In this document: positions 7,849-17,803 of the stretch, in pieces
How the letters are laid out: every line of letters starts with the position of its first letter
Numbering within the stretch: the stretch's first letter is position 1
Assembly (NCBI RefSeq): GCF_001436295.1
Contig: NZ_AYYY01000066.1
Location: forward strand, 1-36,087
DNA: 36,087 bases
From: Paucilactobacillus vaccinostercus DSM 20634
GTDB lineage: Bacteria; Bacillota; Bacilli; Lactobacillales; Lactobacillaceae
Direction: 5' to 3'
The notes under the pieces: model-generated
The model's input: the letters and a program-made list of their open reading frames with translations, nothing else
What the model was told of the DNA's origin: nothing
Databases searched by the model: none
Program-made: the position numbers and the translations under genes

Positions 7849-9463
7849 TTTGATGCTCCTTTTGTGCCACTTGATCCGTGACTACTTCGTCTTCCTCGTC
7901 GAGTTCGAGGTCCTTTTGGAAGTTACGACCGAAATCATTCGCCAGCATATTTTGATACTGTTTCAAAAACCAGCTGGTAATCCCCAACGTATCATCATTA
8001 TGACGCCCTTCCAGTCCCTTATGCAGCACCCGAGACGTCGGATAATGTTCCTTTAAGTGATTAAAAATACGCTCAAACGGTAAATCCGTATCTTGTAACA
8101 TGTGGGCGATGATGAACGTTGTTTTCGAATAGTCGGTGTTTAAAAAGCGATGCCAAAAGTCATCATCCATCGCGGTCGCGCTCTTTTCGGTCAGCTCACC
8201 GGTCAAACTAATAATCGTATCCATTGCCAGGTCCCAATTATAGGGCGTGAACAGTCGTTGATGGATGGCAAGGTGCCCAATGCTAGCTAGCGGTTTCCCA
8301 ATCACAACACCATGGGGATTGAGCATCGTCGAATAAAATAACGACGCATACGTTCCCATTGACAACCCCGACAAGTTTAGCTGATCGGACGTAAAGCCTA
8401 GTTCATCCAGCTTATCCTGAATCACATCAACGAGTTGCTGTTCCAGAGTGCCACCCCGGTAGAACGCGCCCCCGACAATTCGGGGATCGAATACGAGGAT
8501 GAACGGCGATCCAAGCGACCCCATCATCCACCGGCCTTCGTAGCTTTCCTTCGCCCGCCATCCTGAGAAGTACACATTTAATGGTGGTTTCAAGTCGGCA
8601 GGGTTAAAGTAGTAGCCCAACTCTTCGTGGTAGTGCTGATCATCCACCAGCCGTTGACCGCCAACGCTCAGAAAGTTTTCCTTTGCTAGTGATCCATTCC
8701 GTAAGTGAATTTCGCCGACCACCAGCCGGCCACTCCCCTTTACAAACAGGGCCACGTTCAAAGGATAATTCAGAAACGCCACGTCACGCTGCACGTAGCC
8801 GTTAACCAAATCAGCCTCGTCGAAATCCCAAGTTTGAAAACCGGCTTCGTTCTCGTAGTAAACGCGGTAGAAATACTCGACGTCCCCACTAGTAGCCCCA
8901 ATTTCCGCATGCAGGATGATTTTTCCAGCCGGTTGCCAGTGCGTATTCCACAAGATCAGCCGCTGATAATCAGTGCCGTAGTCACCTTCAAAGATATATC
9001 GAGATGTCCCTTGACGCGTCACCTCACCATTAAAATTAGCGGACAACTGCGTCCGGCTATTCTCAAAAGTAAGACCCCACGGATCAGTCAGCGTATTGTC
9101 ATTGACGTATGCCATCAATGATTGCCCACCGTCGTTGAGATCCACCTGCTGGGCCCGTTTCATTTTTAGTAGATGCCACCGTTGTTCATCAGACTGGGAA
9201 CTTGCTTCGTAAAAAATTTGATCCGCCGGTAATAGCAGTACCTGATCCATTGGAAATTCATCAATCGTCGTGTCAGCAAATAGAAAAATGGTTCCTGAAT
9301 TATAAACAGCTTCGGTCGGAAACGCGGACAGGTCATCCAATGCTTGGGCCAAATCCACTCCGCTCAAGGGCAAGTAGTGATAAGTTGCCAATTCAGCATT
9401 CAAGTCGCCCGCCTTTTCCAGTGGTTGCCCACCAATTTGAATAAAATTACTCTTTCTGGCCAT
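7841..9463 (-). CDS. asp2: Accessory Sec system protein Asp2 (serine hydrolase-fold O-acetyltransferase)
   Basis: Asp2 is required for adhesin export and, in Streptococcus gordonii, acetylates GlcNAc on the substrate. The protein has 540 residues. The N-terminal half is beta-rich. The C-terminal alpha/beta-hydrolase-like half carries the nucleophile motif GLSMG (Ser368) and a late GRHNDD motif (His488) fitting a Ser-acid-His triad. The ATG at 9463 is preferred over the TTG at 9487 because GGAGGGGG sits 7 nt before it. This start lies inside the 3' end of asp1 (17-nt overlap), as expected for coupled complex subunits. The catalytic residues are intact, so enzymatic activity is plausible as well as a structural role. 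Confidence 0.93.
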   Translation of the reverse strand: MARKSNFIQIGGQPLEKAGDLNAELATYHYLPLSGVDLAQALDDLSAFPTEAVYNSGTIFLFADTTIDEFPMDQVLLLPADQIFYEASSQSDEQRWHLLKMKRAQQVDLNDGGQSLMAYVNDNTLTDPWGLTFENSRTQLSANFNGEVTRQGTSRYIFEGDYGTDYQRLILWNTHWQPAGKIILHAEIGATSGDVEYFYRVYYENEAGFQTWDFDEADLVNGYVQRDVAFLNYPLNVALFVKGSGRLVVGEIHLRNGSLAKENFLSVGGQRLVDDQHYHEELGYYFNPADLKPPLNVYFSGWRAKESYEGRWMMGSLGSPFILVFDPRIVGGAFYRGGTLEQQLVDVIQDKLDELGFTSDQLNLSGLSMGTYASLFYSTMLNPHGVVIGKPLASIGHLAIHQRLFTPYNWDLAMDTIISLTGELTEKSATAMDDDFWHRFLNTDYSKTTFIIAHMLQDTDLPFERIFNHLKEHYPTSRVLHKGLEGRHNDDTLGITSWFLKQYQNMLANDFGRNFQKDLELDEEDEVVTDQVAQKEHQNG

Positions 9464-11048
9464 GTAAAATCCCCCTCCACGATTCAATCAATTGATCAGT
9501 GCCGTTCGCATTAATTTTATCGATACTTGCCACAAGTGCCTGGTTCCATTCTCGGCTGCCTTGCAAGTAGGTGGATAAACTGTTGAACAAGGCTTCGTCA
9601 TTTTCAATCAGGGCCCCGTTTTCACCGTCACTAAAGTAAATCGACGGTTCCCGACTAATAATCGGAATGCCGGCCCCCACGACCCGTGACTGCATAAAGA
9701 GGTCATTTTGCACACGGTCATCGATAAAGACGCGGGTAAACCGCAGATCCTGATCCAACTCCGGGGTGTCGGACTGGTACCGATAGCTGACATTGTCCAT
9801 AAAATGAAACGCATCGTCGATTTTCTTAAACCCTACCACCTGTTTTCGGGCGGCTTCAAAGGCCTTTTGTTGTTTTTCGAGTAGCTTATGTTCCTTCTTC
9901 GCCGTGTAGTACGTTTGCAGCATCGCAAACAACGTCGAACTCGTGTCCACTTCTAGCACTTCGTTCACGAAACGCGTCACTAGTCCTTCCAGTATTGATT
10001 GATCATTGACCGCTTGCAGATCCATGATTAACCGGAGATCCTCGTAGTCCGTCCGATACTGCAGCATGCGCCAAAAGAGGGCCTTGAACTGATCGTCCAC
10101 TAACCCGATGCGCCAATAAAGACGGGCCTCCGCCAAGGTGTTACTTTCACCTAGGTTGAGCTCTGTCACAAAGGTCGGTAACAACTCAATATTTTGCTGA
10201 ACATGAGTTGTCGTCTCCAATTCCATTAGCTGCCCAGCCTGCAACGGGCTATCGGTCACGATTGTCTGGCCGTCTAGGAGCGCAGCATGCTTACTAATCG
10301 TCGCTGCCGTCAACCGTTGGTCAGCCTGAATATTCTCAAAGATTATCCGATCCGGCGCCTCAAAGTGTTGGGCGAAGTCGAGCAACCACTCATTTTCAAT
10401 ATTAATGATTAAGTAATCCTGTGTTACATCGAACTGCCGGAGCGCCCGGTTTAAAAACTCGGTCCGTAACGCCGCCATCGTGAGGTAGTCCGGATGATCA
10501 AACAGATCCCGTTTAGCCAAGGCAACGTGAATACCGGTCGAATTTCCCGTGAGTACCGTCTCCCCGTCCTGGTTGTACCATTCAGTCCGAACAACCTCAC
10601 CATTAGAATCTTTAAACTGGGCACCAGCAACAAACCCCCGATCCGAATAGGTATCCGTCCGCGTGCCCGTTTCACTTATCCATTGAACCTGTTTGACAAA
10701 GCCAAACCGGTTGAAGGTCACCTGACCCAATGGTTGTGGCCCTTGGTATAGGCGGACCTGATCGCGCGTATACACCGACTCCGTCTGGGGTGGTAGTGGC
10801 ACATCGTCCATGGTAAACGGGAATCCTTCGGTCTGTTGAATATCTTGGATTTGATCAAACACGTGCACAATGTGGGCGCCATCGTACATACCATACTCGG
10901 CGCCCAAATAACGGAGAAACGGGACTAACCGAGGGATCAACACCTGATAGTCAAAGCCACCCAACTCAAAATTTTTAATCGTATTAAAAACGGGGTTCCG
11001 CTCTAAACTATCGGTATCTGCCGGCAAATCGGCAATGTAGTAAATCAT
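9447..11048 (-). CDS. asp1: Accessory Sec system protein Asp1
   Basis: Asp1 is the GT-B-like but non-catalytic partner of Asp2 and Asp3 in the accessory Sec complex. The protein has 533 residues and the characteristic N-terminus MIYYIADLPADTDSL. A C-terminal half follows with IISREPSIYFSDGENGALIE, resembling a degenerate glycosyltransferase donor site. The start codon overlaps the secY2 stop in an ATGA arrangement, showing tight coupling. No signal peptide or membrane segment is evident, in keeping with a cytosolic chaperone or targeting role for glycosylated SRRP. Family assignment is strongly supported by order secA2-secY2-asp1-asp2-asp3. Confidence 0.92.
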   Translation of the reverse strand: MIYYIADLPADTDSLERNPVFNTIKNFELGGFDYQVLIPRLVPFLRYLGAEYGMYDGAHIVHVFDQIQDIQQTEGFPFTMDDVPLPPQTESVYTRDQVRLYQGPQPLGQVTFNRFGFVKQVQWISETGTRTDTYSDRGFVAGAQFKDSNGEVVRTEWYNQDGETVLTGNSTGIHVALAKRDLFDHPDYLTMAALRTEFLNRALRQFDVTQDYLIINIENEWLLDFAQHFEAPDRIIFENIQADQRLTAATISKHAALLDGQTIVTDSPLQAGQLMELETTTHVQQNIELLPTFVTELNLGESNTLAEARLYWRIGLVDDQFKALFWRMLQYRTDYEDLRLIMDLQAVNDQSILEGLVTRFVNEVLEVDTSSTLFAMLQTYYTAKKEHKLLEKQQKAFEAARKQVVGFKKIDDAFHFMDNVSYRYQSDTPELDQDLRFTRVFIDDRVQNDLFMQSRVVGAGIPIISREPSIYFSDGENGALIENDEALFNSLSTYLQGSREWNQALVASIDKINANGTDQLIESWRGILHGQKE

Positions 11049-12283
11049 GACGCGCGTCCCCTCCTTTTAACCTTCACATTAAAGAGTCCATAACTATCCT
11101 TGTAATACAGCATATCAATATCTTGCCGGAGGTTATCAAAGATCGATATCAGCACGAACAGCATTGCAAAATAGTTCGAGAGGTTCGTGTACATCCGATT
11201 GTGGAGCCAGTATCCCAGCAACATCGGAAAAATCACCACGATAGCAAGAAACATGCTCCCAAAGACGGCAAAAAAGATTACTCGGCGCGTAATGTAGCGT
11301 TCCGTGGTAATTCCCGGCTGAACACCAATCACGTAGTCGCCACTTTCCTTCATATCCTTGGCGGTTTGGTCCGGTACCACGTTAACAAATGAAAATGCAA
11401 ACCCCAAGAGATAGATCACGATCCCATACATCCAGATTCCCTGAATCTTGGTCACGTCAAACAGGTTCATCACCGTTGTATTTTGATACTTCAACGCCTG
11501 CATAATGTAGATGGGAAAGTACATAAATGTCGTCGCAAACATCAGCGGCATCGTGCCCCCGATTAAAATTCGGAAAGCAAAGTAGCCGTCCTTAGAGCGG
11601 CGGTCGATACCGATTCGTTGCACATCCATACGATATTCGGCTGAATATAGGGCAGTCGTCAGGTACATGAAGACGATCGTGACAGCCAGCAGGATTAGTA
11701 ACCGGTCGAGATGCATCAAAATCGAGCCATTGACCAGTTTCAAACTTCCCGTTATCCCCGTCACAATTCCGGGAATGATCATCACAAACGGTCCCCCAAC
11801 CCCAAACTGAGCGTTGATTCCCGCCATCCAAGCCGCAATCATTGCCCCAGTAATAAAGATCAAGGCGGTTGTTAAAAATAGTTGCAGGGGACTAAAGCCA
11901 TGCACGATGGGTTTAGCATTGTTAAGAATATTAAAGGTCAGCGGAATGACCTGTAAAATGGCAAAGACGAGTGTCAGCCAGATTTGCAAGAGCCCCTTTT
12001 GATCCTGCGACATTTGGCTCATCCGATCCCGCGCCGCTAAGAAAATAATCGACGTCAAAATCGAGACGACCATGTAAGGTCCCATCCCCAACGAAAACAG
12101 GGTTGGGCTGTTAAACACCCCACCAGTAATCATCGAGAGCAGTTTTCCGGTCGTGACTTGTCCACCGCCAACACGAAAGCTCATATCAAACAAGGGCACT
12201 GGAATACTTTGTCCCAAGCTATAAACCGCAATCAACATAAATGTTACGGCTAGCCGGTGTGTTAAATCTTGGTATTTTTTCAT
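11045..12283 (-). CDS. secY2: Accessory Sec translocase channel SecY2
   Basis: SecY2 is the polytopic membrane channel dedicated to adhesin export. The 412-residue protein has about ten hydrophobic helices and the SecY-like start LAVTFMLIAVYSLGQSIPVP. It retains the SecY-type plug region (GGVFNSPTLFSLGMGPYMVVS) and cytoplasmic loop with GVQPGITTERYITRR. I chose ATG 12283: the GAGGAT ribosome site is about 12 nt away, whereas the upstream GTG at 12295 is only 2 nt from it. It lies 20 nt after secA2 and overlaps asp1 by 4 nt. Canonical SecY is usually slightly longer (about 430); the context makes SecY2 certain. Confidence 0.95.
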   Translation of the reverse strand: MKKYQDLTHRLAVTFMLIAVYSLGQSIPVPLFDMSFRVGGGQVTTGKLLSMITGGVFNSPTLFSLGMGPYMVVSILTSIIFLAARDRMSQMSQDQKGLLQIWLTLVFAILQVIPLTFNILNNAKPIVHGFSPLQLFLTTALIFITGAMIAAWMAGINAQFGVGGPFVMIIPGIVTGITGSLKLVNGSILMHLDRLLILLAVTIVFMYLTTALYSAEYRMDVQRIGIDRRSKDGYFAFRILIGGTMPLMFATTFMYFPIYIMQALKYQNTTVMNLFDVTKIQGIWMYGIVIYLLGFAFSFVNVVPDQTAKDMKESGDYVIGVQPGITTERYITRRVIFFAVFGSMFLAIVVIFPMLLGYWLHNRMYTNLSNYFAMLFVLISIFDNLRQDIDMLYYKDSYGLFNVKVKRRGRAS

Positions 12284-12302
12284 TACGCTTGTCACATCCT
12301 CA

Positions 12303-14666
12303 CTATGGGAAAGTCATTTCGAGTGACCCATCCTTATTTTGATCGAGTTCCGTTAAAATTAAATTTCGAAACATTGCGAGCCAGGCCTCATTTTCCATCC
12401 GGAAAAAGCCGCGGCGAGAATCGAGCGTAAACTCGGTAATCGGCTTATGCTGGGCGGCACTTCGACCAGTCACAATCATTTTTAGTTGTTGCAAATAATC
12501 CAGTTGGTCAATCCAGCAGGTATCAATTGCCTTGAGGATCACCACTTTTTTGTAATAGGCCAGTTGCATCGGGCTCCGGAAACGATCCAGGGACCGTTGG
12601 AGTGCTTCACGCGCCGCGGCCATCAGAAATTGTCGAACATTTTTCTTCTTGAAGTTTCCATTCAGGCCATCCTTAATACGCTGGAACGCAAATCCCGTGT
12701 CAATGTTGTTATACACGAAGTTTGTAATGTCGTTCAGTTGCATCTTGCGATGGTCACTGATGAAGTTATCAATGACCTTCTCCAGCGCCCCATTAATCAG
12801 GGCGTTCAGATACGCGGGATCCTGAGCAAGAACCCGGTTTCGGGCAACATAAATTTTTTCCCGTTGGTTACTCATAATTGCATCGTAGCCGGTGGTTTCT
12901 TTACGCGACTCTAACTCACTATTGCCGACCTTTTTTTGAGCGTTGTCCATGGCATGCACGGCCACACGCTGCTTTAAGGCGTTATTTGGATCAAGCTTGC
13001 CCTTTTCCACCCGCTTTTGGCCGTGTTCGTAGAACTTGCGTAGGCGATCTGGGCCGTTTTCGACCACGATTTTATCTTCCAATGACACCATAAACTGGCT
13101 TTCACCCGGTTCCCCTTGGCGCCCAGCACGGCCTCGTAGTTGATTATCAATTCGCTTGCTGGTCATGCGTTCCGTTCCGACGACCAGCAGACCACCATTT
13201 TCTTTGGCTTCCTTACTCAGTTTGATGTCGGTTCCCCGGCCAGCCATTGAAGTGGCCAGTGTGATCGAATCAGTTTGACCAGCCTCACTCACGATCAGTT
13301 TTTCCCGCGGTGCGGTTGACGCATTCAACAGGTTATGGGGAATGCGGTTCTCCAGTAGTACCAGCGAATATAGATTCGACATCGTTACAGATCCCGTCTC
13401 AATCAAGACTGGTCGCTTAGCCGCCATCCCCGCCTGCACCGTCGCAAGCGAGTGATCGATCTTAGCCCGGTTGGTTAAGTACACCTGATCGGGTTGATCA
13501 ATCCGCCGACTGGGTTTGTTTGTCGGGATCTCAACGACTTTCAGATTATAGGTTTGAATAAACTCCTTTTCGTCCGTTTTGGCGGTTCCCGTCATCCCAG
13601 ACAAAACCTTAAACTTGTGGAACAGGCTTTGGTAGCTGATCATACCCAGTGTTTTCGTTTCCGCGGTCACGTCAACTTCTTCTTTGGCCTCAATTGCCTG
13701 GTGTAACCCACCATTCAGCTTGACGCCGTCCATCTTGCGACCGTTAACCTCATCTAGTAAGACGACCTTGCCGTCCTCCACCACGTACTCTTGCCCATTT
13801 TTCTTTAGCATGTTGGCCTGCAGTGCCAACACTAAATGCCGATACTGGTCAAAATACTGTTCCGAAAAAATGTCATCAATGTCAAAATATTCTTCAATTT
13901 TATCCAGTCCCTGAGGGGTAAACCAAACCTTCTTTTTATCCTCACTGAATTCGTAATCGTCATCTTCCATGCTTTTGACGAACCAATCGCTAATTTCAAA
14001 GTAGTTCGACTGCACTTTAGGGGCTCCCGAAATAACCAGTGATGTCTGAGCAGCGTCCAGCAACACCGAATCAATTTCATCGACGATCACAAAATTAAAC
14101 CGCTTGACGTATTGCTTGCTCAGCTCAGTTCCTAGGTTATCGAACAGATAGTGAAAGCCTAACGTTGAATGGGTCGTATAAATAATGTCGTTCGCGTACA
14201 GTTGCCGTTTTTCATCATCTTCCTCGACATCGACCCCAATTCCGACGCTGAGGCCCAGCCATTCGTAAACTGCCCCGATTTCCTTGCCATCCCGCTCGAC
14301 CAGATAGTCATTCGTGGTAATCAAGAAATTCCCCCGATTACCAGCCACTGCCCGGGCATACATTGGTAAGGTGGCCACCAGTGTCTTACCCTCACCGGTC
14401 TTCATTTCAGCAATGTTACCAAAAAACAGTGCAAGCCCACCGAGCACTTGCACTTCATATGGTGACAGGCCAAGGACCCGCCGATCAGCTTCCATGGCGA
14501 CCGCAAACGTTCGCGGCAGAAGTTGTGTCAGGGTCCTACCACCGGCTAATTCTTCTTGAAAAATCCGGGTCTGATCCTGCAGTTCTTCATCGGTCATTTG
14601 CTGGTACTTGGGCAAAACTTGATATATTTTTTTTGCAATTTTTCGATACTTTTTTAACTTGGACAT
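12303..14666 (-). CDS. secA2: Accessory Sec translocase ATPase SecA2
   Basis: SecA2 is the preprotein translocase motor ATPase driving SRRP through SecY2. The 787-residue protein has Walker A MKTGEGKT (residues 88-95), the DEAD-like Walker B VDEIDSVLLD, preprotein-crosslinking and helical scaffold regions, and motif VI region NQLRGRAGRQGEPG. It ends at SLEMTFP without the C-terminal zinc-binding cysteine tail of housekeeping SecA, typical of SecA2. The ATG at 14666 has AGGTGA 7 nt upstream. It stands 42 nt after the small Asp4-like gene and 20 nt before secY2, so it is in one operon with them. Confidence 0.97.
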   Translation of the reverse strand: MSKLKKYRKIAKKIYQVLPKYQQMTDEELQDQTRIFQEELAGGRTLTQLLPRTFAVAMEADRRVLGLSPYEVQVLGGLALFFGNIAEMKTGEGKTLVATLPMYARAVAGNRGNFLITTNDYLVERDGKEIGAVYEWLGLSVGIGVDVEEDDEKRQLYANDIIYTTHSTLGFHYLFDNLGTELSKQYVKRFNFVIVDEIDSVLLDAAQTSLVISGAPKVQSNYFEISDWFVKSMEDDDYEFSEDKKKVWFTPQGLDKIEEYFDIDDIFSEQYFDQYRHLVLALQANMLKKNGQEYVVEDGKVVLLDEVNGRKMDGVKLNGGLHQAIEAKEEVDVTAETKTLGMISYQSLFHKFKVLSGMTGTAKTDEKEFIQTYNLKVVEIPTNKPSRRIDQPDQVYLTNRAKIDHSLATVQAGMAAKRPVLIETGSVTMSNLYSLVLLENRIPHNLLNASTAPREKLIVSEAGQTDSITLATSMAGRGTDIKLSKEAKENGGLLVVGTERMTSKRIDNQLRGRAGRQGEPGESQFMVSLEDKIVVENGPDRLRKFYEHGQKRVEKGKLDPNNALKQRVAVHAMDNAQKKVGNSELESRKETTGYDAIMSNQREKIYVARNRVLAQDPAYLNALINGALEKVIDNFISDHRKMQLNDITNFVYNNIDTGFAFQRIKDGLNGNFKKKNVRQFLMAAAREALQRSLDRFRSPMQLAYYKKVVILKAIDTCWIDQLDYLQQLKMIVTGRSAAQHKPITEFTLDSRRGFFRMENEAWLAMFRNLILTELDQNKDGSLEMTFP

Positions 14667-14708
14667 ACCAACTTCACCTTTGCCTAATTTTGACAGCTAG
14701 TCACAACT

Positions 14709-14906
14709 CTATTGGCCAAGAAAATACTTGGCAATCGTGTAGATTTGTGAAAACAGGACCCAAAGTGAAACGACTAGAATTACCCCGAACATTGCTGGTT
14801 GTGCGTAGCGTCCCAGCGGTGTTTTGGGCTTTTTCCCGTATTCGTGTCGTTTCTGTTCCTGATCAAATTTTTCATCTATTAATTCATTTAATCGCTTTTT
14901 TGCCAT
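14709..14906 (-). CDS. Small single-TM protein, probable Asp4/SecE-like accessory Sec subunit
   Basis: This 65-residue protein has a highly charged N-terminal half (Lys/Arg/Glu-rich, residues 1-30) and one transmembrane helix at about residues 37-58. It ends KYFLGQ. A short tail-anchored protein between gtfB and secA2 matches the position of asp4/asp5 in streptococcal loci, which encode SecE/SecG-like partners of SecY2. One TM helix preceded by an amphipathic charged segment resembles SecE (Asp4) more than the two-TM SecG type (Asp5). I do not recognise a diagnostic motif, so the name is left open. The start is ATG 14906 with GAGGT 4-5 nt upstream. Confidence 0.7.
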   Translation of the reverse strand: MAKKRLNELIDEKFDQEQKRHEYGKKPKTPLGRYAQPAMFGVILVVSLWVLFSQIYTIAKYFLGQ

Positions 14907-14940
14907 TTTAACCTCAACTCATTTCGCGATTTAACTACTG

Positions 14941-16248
14941 TTAACGTAGTAATTTACGGTAGTTCGTTGCCGTAGAAACCGGTCCGTTTTGACTAATCAT
15001 CTGCCGTAATTTATCATCCCATACTGTCTTGTCGCTTAGGAGAGCCGTCAAATCAGCGATCAAGGCATTGGTTCCATCGTATACTAGGCTCTTGTACTTA
15101 CCGGCTTTGACGTCTTGATCCGTCAAAATAATCATGTGGTTCTGGTAAGCGTAGCGTAACACGTTAGCAACCTTGCCACCGGCGTTAATATCCAAATAGA
15201 TATCTGCCTTTTCCAACTCCAAGTGGACTTCACGAGGGGCAAAATTAGGTAGGAGACTGAGGTTCGGATACTTATCGCCCTGCTCTAGTAACTTCTTGCT
15301 CATTTCCGTAAAGGCCGCCACCGTGACCTTGAGATCTGGTAAGGCCGTCAAAATCTCATCGAGGCCTCGTAAATCGTCACTATTCGTGAGGACAAAGGCT
15401 TGATGCCGGTACTTCGTTTTCCGTGCAAACTCACCGATATTGGACAAGTAAGTCAACTTGACCTTCGTATCTGGATAACGGTCACTGACAAACTTCAGTT
15501 GTGACTCATCGCTAAAGATAATCTGCTTGAAGGACGTTTGATTCTCCAATTCGGCCACCATGTTACCCGGCACATCATCACCCAATGGTTCTTGCCAGAA
15601 GAGCGTCGTCTTTTCGTTGTGCAACGTATGGGCGATGAACAGTGGGTAGGATAATGAATTGATGACAATATCCAGCGCATTGATCTTAGCCTCCTGCAAA
15701 AAGAAGACGAAAAAGGCCGTGATGTTCGCAAAATCGTACGTTTTGTCCTGATACCGTAATTCGATGATGCCAGAACGATGATTTTCGGTAATCACTGGTT
15801 GGCCGTCCTTAAAGTAGCGGGTCGCATACTGTTCGCCGTCCTTAAAGTACGTTGTTGCGTAGCGGTCTCCCGAGATGTTGTACCAATCCTTACGCACAAC
15901 CGTGTCGCCGTCTTCCTTGGAAAACCAGGTGACGTTATCGACCACGCGGTAGCCTTCACTACGGAAGGTAATCAAACCAACGGTCCGCATGCCATTCTGA
16001 ATTCGAGCAGAGTTAGCGCCACCCACAATAATGTCGTAAAAGGTCGGCACCGCGACCCGGTTAAAAAATAGTCCCTGCGTATTTGTTTCTTTCAATCCGG
16101 TAAAAAAGGTAAACGGACTCATTGCATCCTTTGGTAGTCTGCCGTTGTAATGCACAAATAGTGACTTACGGGGCAGCTTCGCCGTTTTTAAAGATTGCAG
16201 TAGGTTTTCAGTGTTTTCATCATAATAATCAAAAATATTTACTTTCAT
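14941..16248 (-). CDS. gtfB: Accessory Sec glycosylation chaperone / co-transferase GtfB
   Basis: GtfB is the non-catalytic partner that holds the unfolded SRR protein for GtfA. The 435-residue protein begins MKVNIFDYYDENTENLLQSL and has the PFTFFTG block near residues 45-51, both typical of GtfB. It retains a GT-B architecture with a degenerate donor site (KADIYLDINAGGKVANVLRYA in the C-terminal half). It starts 12 nt after the gtfA stop with GGTGGCGA as ribosome site. GtfA-GtfB work as a heterocomplex, which fits the close coupling. Assigned with high confidence from sequence and order. Confidence 0.92.
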   Translation of the reverse strand: MKVNIFDYYDENTENLLQSLKTAKLPRKSLFVHYNGRLPKDAMSPFTFFTGLKETNTQGLFFNRVAVPTFYDIIVGGANSARIQNGMRTVGLITFRSEGYRVVDNVTWFSKEDGDTVVRKDWYNISGDRYATTYFKDGEQYATRYFKDGQPVITENHRSGIIELRYQDKTYDFANITAFFVFFLQEAKINALDIVINSLSYPLFIAHTLHNEKTTLFWQEPLGDDVPGNMVAELENQTSFKQIIFSDESQLKFVSDRYPDTKVKLTYLSNIGEFARKTKYRHQAFVLTNSDDLRGLDEILTALPDLKVTVAAFTEMSKKLLEQGDKYPNLSLLPNFAPREVHLELEKADIYLDINAGGKVANVLRYAYQNHMIILTDQDVKAGKYKSLVYDGTNALIADLTALLSDKTVWDDKLRQMISQNGPVSTATNYRKLLR

Positions 16249-16260
16249 TGTTTCGCCACC

Positions 16261-17721
16261 CTATTTCGATTCCAATAGTTTCTGCCATTTTTTCGCCACA
16301 ACCGAGCCTAAAAAGCCCTTGGCCACTTTTTGAGCTACTTTCCGACCAGAATTTTCCAATCCCTTTTGATAAAATTCAATCAACGCTTTATACAGGTGTT
16401 GGTCGAGTTCATCAATTGAGCTCTTTTCATACAGAATGCCACTCTTACCCGGTTGTACAAATTCACGGTTTCCGTATTCGACATCGACCCCAATAATCGG
16501 TAATGATTCTGACGTCGCTTCCAGTAACGACAGCCCAAATCCTTCAGAAGTCGAAGCTGAAATGTAGGCGCCATACTTGGCGTACACGCCCTTCATCTTC
16601 TTGTGTCCCATCAGCCGGATGTAGTCGCCAGCGTCGAGTTCTTTAATCAGCTGTTCCAACTTTTGCCGTTCTGTTCCTTCCCCATAGATATCCAGGGTTA
16701 GTTTTGGCAACTGTTTCTTAGCATGCGCCACCGCCCGTACAATAACATCCAGATGTTTTTCAATAGCGAGTCGACTAGCCGAAACTAGGGCGTATGGATC
16801 GTAATTTCTCTTGGAAACCACCTTTTCGACGTAGCCCACCGGAATCGTAACGATGCGCGTCTTATTTGGTAATTGCTTTTCCAAGATTTGGCGTTGCCGT
16901 TCAGTAGAAACAATAATCGCATCAAAGTATTCCGCATGATCGAAGACGTACTCATAGAAGTTATTCCATACGACGTGATCACCTTCCGTCGTGCCTTCAC
17001 TAAAGTGTTCCGCATGGACGACTGACATAATGCGCGTCTTACCAGCATATGCCGGTAAAAAGGCCTCAATCATTTCCAACGCGCGATCTACAATTACAAC
17101 GTCGTCTTTTTGAATCTGCAGCTTATCGAAAAAGTACATGTAGAAATCCAGTTTGCCATAAATAATATGGTCTTCAATAAAGGTAACCGTAATTTCATTG
17201 TCTTGGTAGAACTGTTCGAAGGCGACCGTTCCATCTAAACGATAGAATACCCGGCGTGTAATCTTGCCATCGTTAAACTCCTGCATGTTGCTGAGTGACG
17301 CATCATAGTCGTAACATTCCGTTAACTTTCCCTGTTCTAAGCGGTCCACCCGATCCACTAAGCCATTTTTTAGCAACCAGATTTGGTACACCAGATCCAT
17401 GCCCTGAACCTTGACCTTCACTGATTTTTTGTCTTGTGACACAATTTCATACTTATCACCGATTGTCGCTAAAAAGTCATCCACAGTGTACGCCGACTCG
17501 ACGATTGGTCGACCACTTAGGTAGCTGTAGATATTAATCACTTTTTCTCGCGGAAAATTCATGAGATCGGTGAACACCGTGATATTGGTAGAGATATAAT
17601 CGAGAAAAATATAGTAATCATCGACGTCGATCTTGGCAAGTAATTCCTGCCGATACATTTGTGCGTATTCAACCCCACTTGATGCATACCCAATGCCCTT
17701 GTTAATGTTATAAACTTTCAA
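16261..17721 (-). CDS. gtfA: Accessory Sec system O-GlcNAc transferase GtfA
   Basis: GtfA is the GT4-type retaining enzyme that places the first GlcNAc from UDP-GlcNAc on Ser/Thr of the adhesin. The N-terminus KVYNINKGIGYASSGVEYAQ is the GtfA hallmark. An added beta-sheet domain (about residues 90-200) is the acceptor-binding insertion. The donor-site block ISASTSEGFGLSLLEATSES holds the GT4 glutamates. The start is TTG at 17721: AGAGGGGG lies at 17729-17736 with proper spacing, while the upstream GTG at 17742 would put this ribosome site inside the coding region. The product is 486 residues. gtfB follows after 12 nt. The gene leads the core operon; no clear promoter is seen in the 82-nt gap upstream, so read-through from the preceding gtf3 gene is possible. 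Confidence 0.93.
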   Translation of the reverse strand: MKVYNINKGIGYASSGVEYAQMYRQELLAKIDVDDYYIFLDYISTNITVFTDLMNFPREKVINIYSYLSGRPIVESAYTVDDFLATIGDKYEIVSQDKKSVKVKVQGMDLVYQIWLLKNGLVDRVDRLEQGKLTECYDYDASLSNMQEFNDGKITRRVFYRLDGTVAFEQFYQDNEITVTFIEDHIIYGKLDFYMYFFDKLQIQKDDVVIVDRALEMIEAFLPAYAGKTRIMSVVHAEHFSEGTTEGDHVVWNNFYEYVFDHAEYFDAIIVSTERQRQILEKQLPNKTRIVTIPVGYVEKVVSKRNYDPYALVSASRLAIEKHLDVIVRAVAHAKKQLPKLTLDIYGEGTERQKLEQLIKELDAGDYIRLMGHKKMKGVYAKYGAYISASTSEGFGLSLLEATSESLPIIGVDVEYGNREFVQPGKSGILYEKSSIDELDQHLYKALIEFYQKGLENSGRKVAQKVAKGFLGSVVAKKWQKLLESK

Positions 17722-17803
17722 AATAGTTCCCCCTCTGTACACTTAATGCTAATCAGCGTGCATTTCATAATTTTTTTGTGTTGCTGTTATCCGATGAACC
17801 CCA

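Noticed and set aside
14363-14911. Plus-strand 182-residue frame
   Set aside because: It is a shadow opposite secA2 and the Asp4-like gene, both with clear family sequence and ribosome sites.
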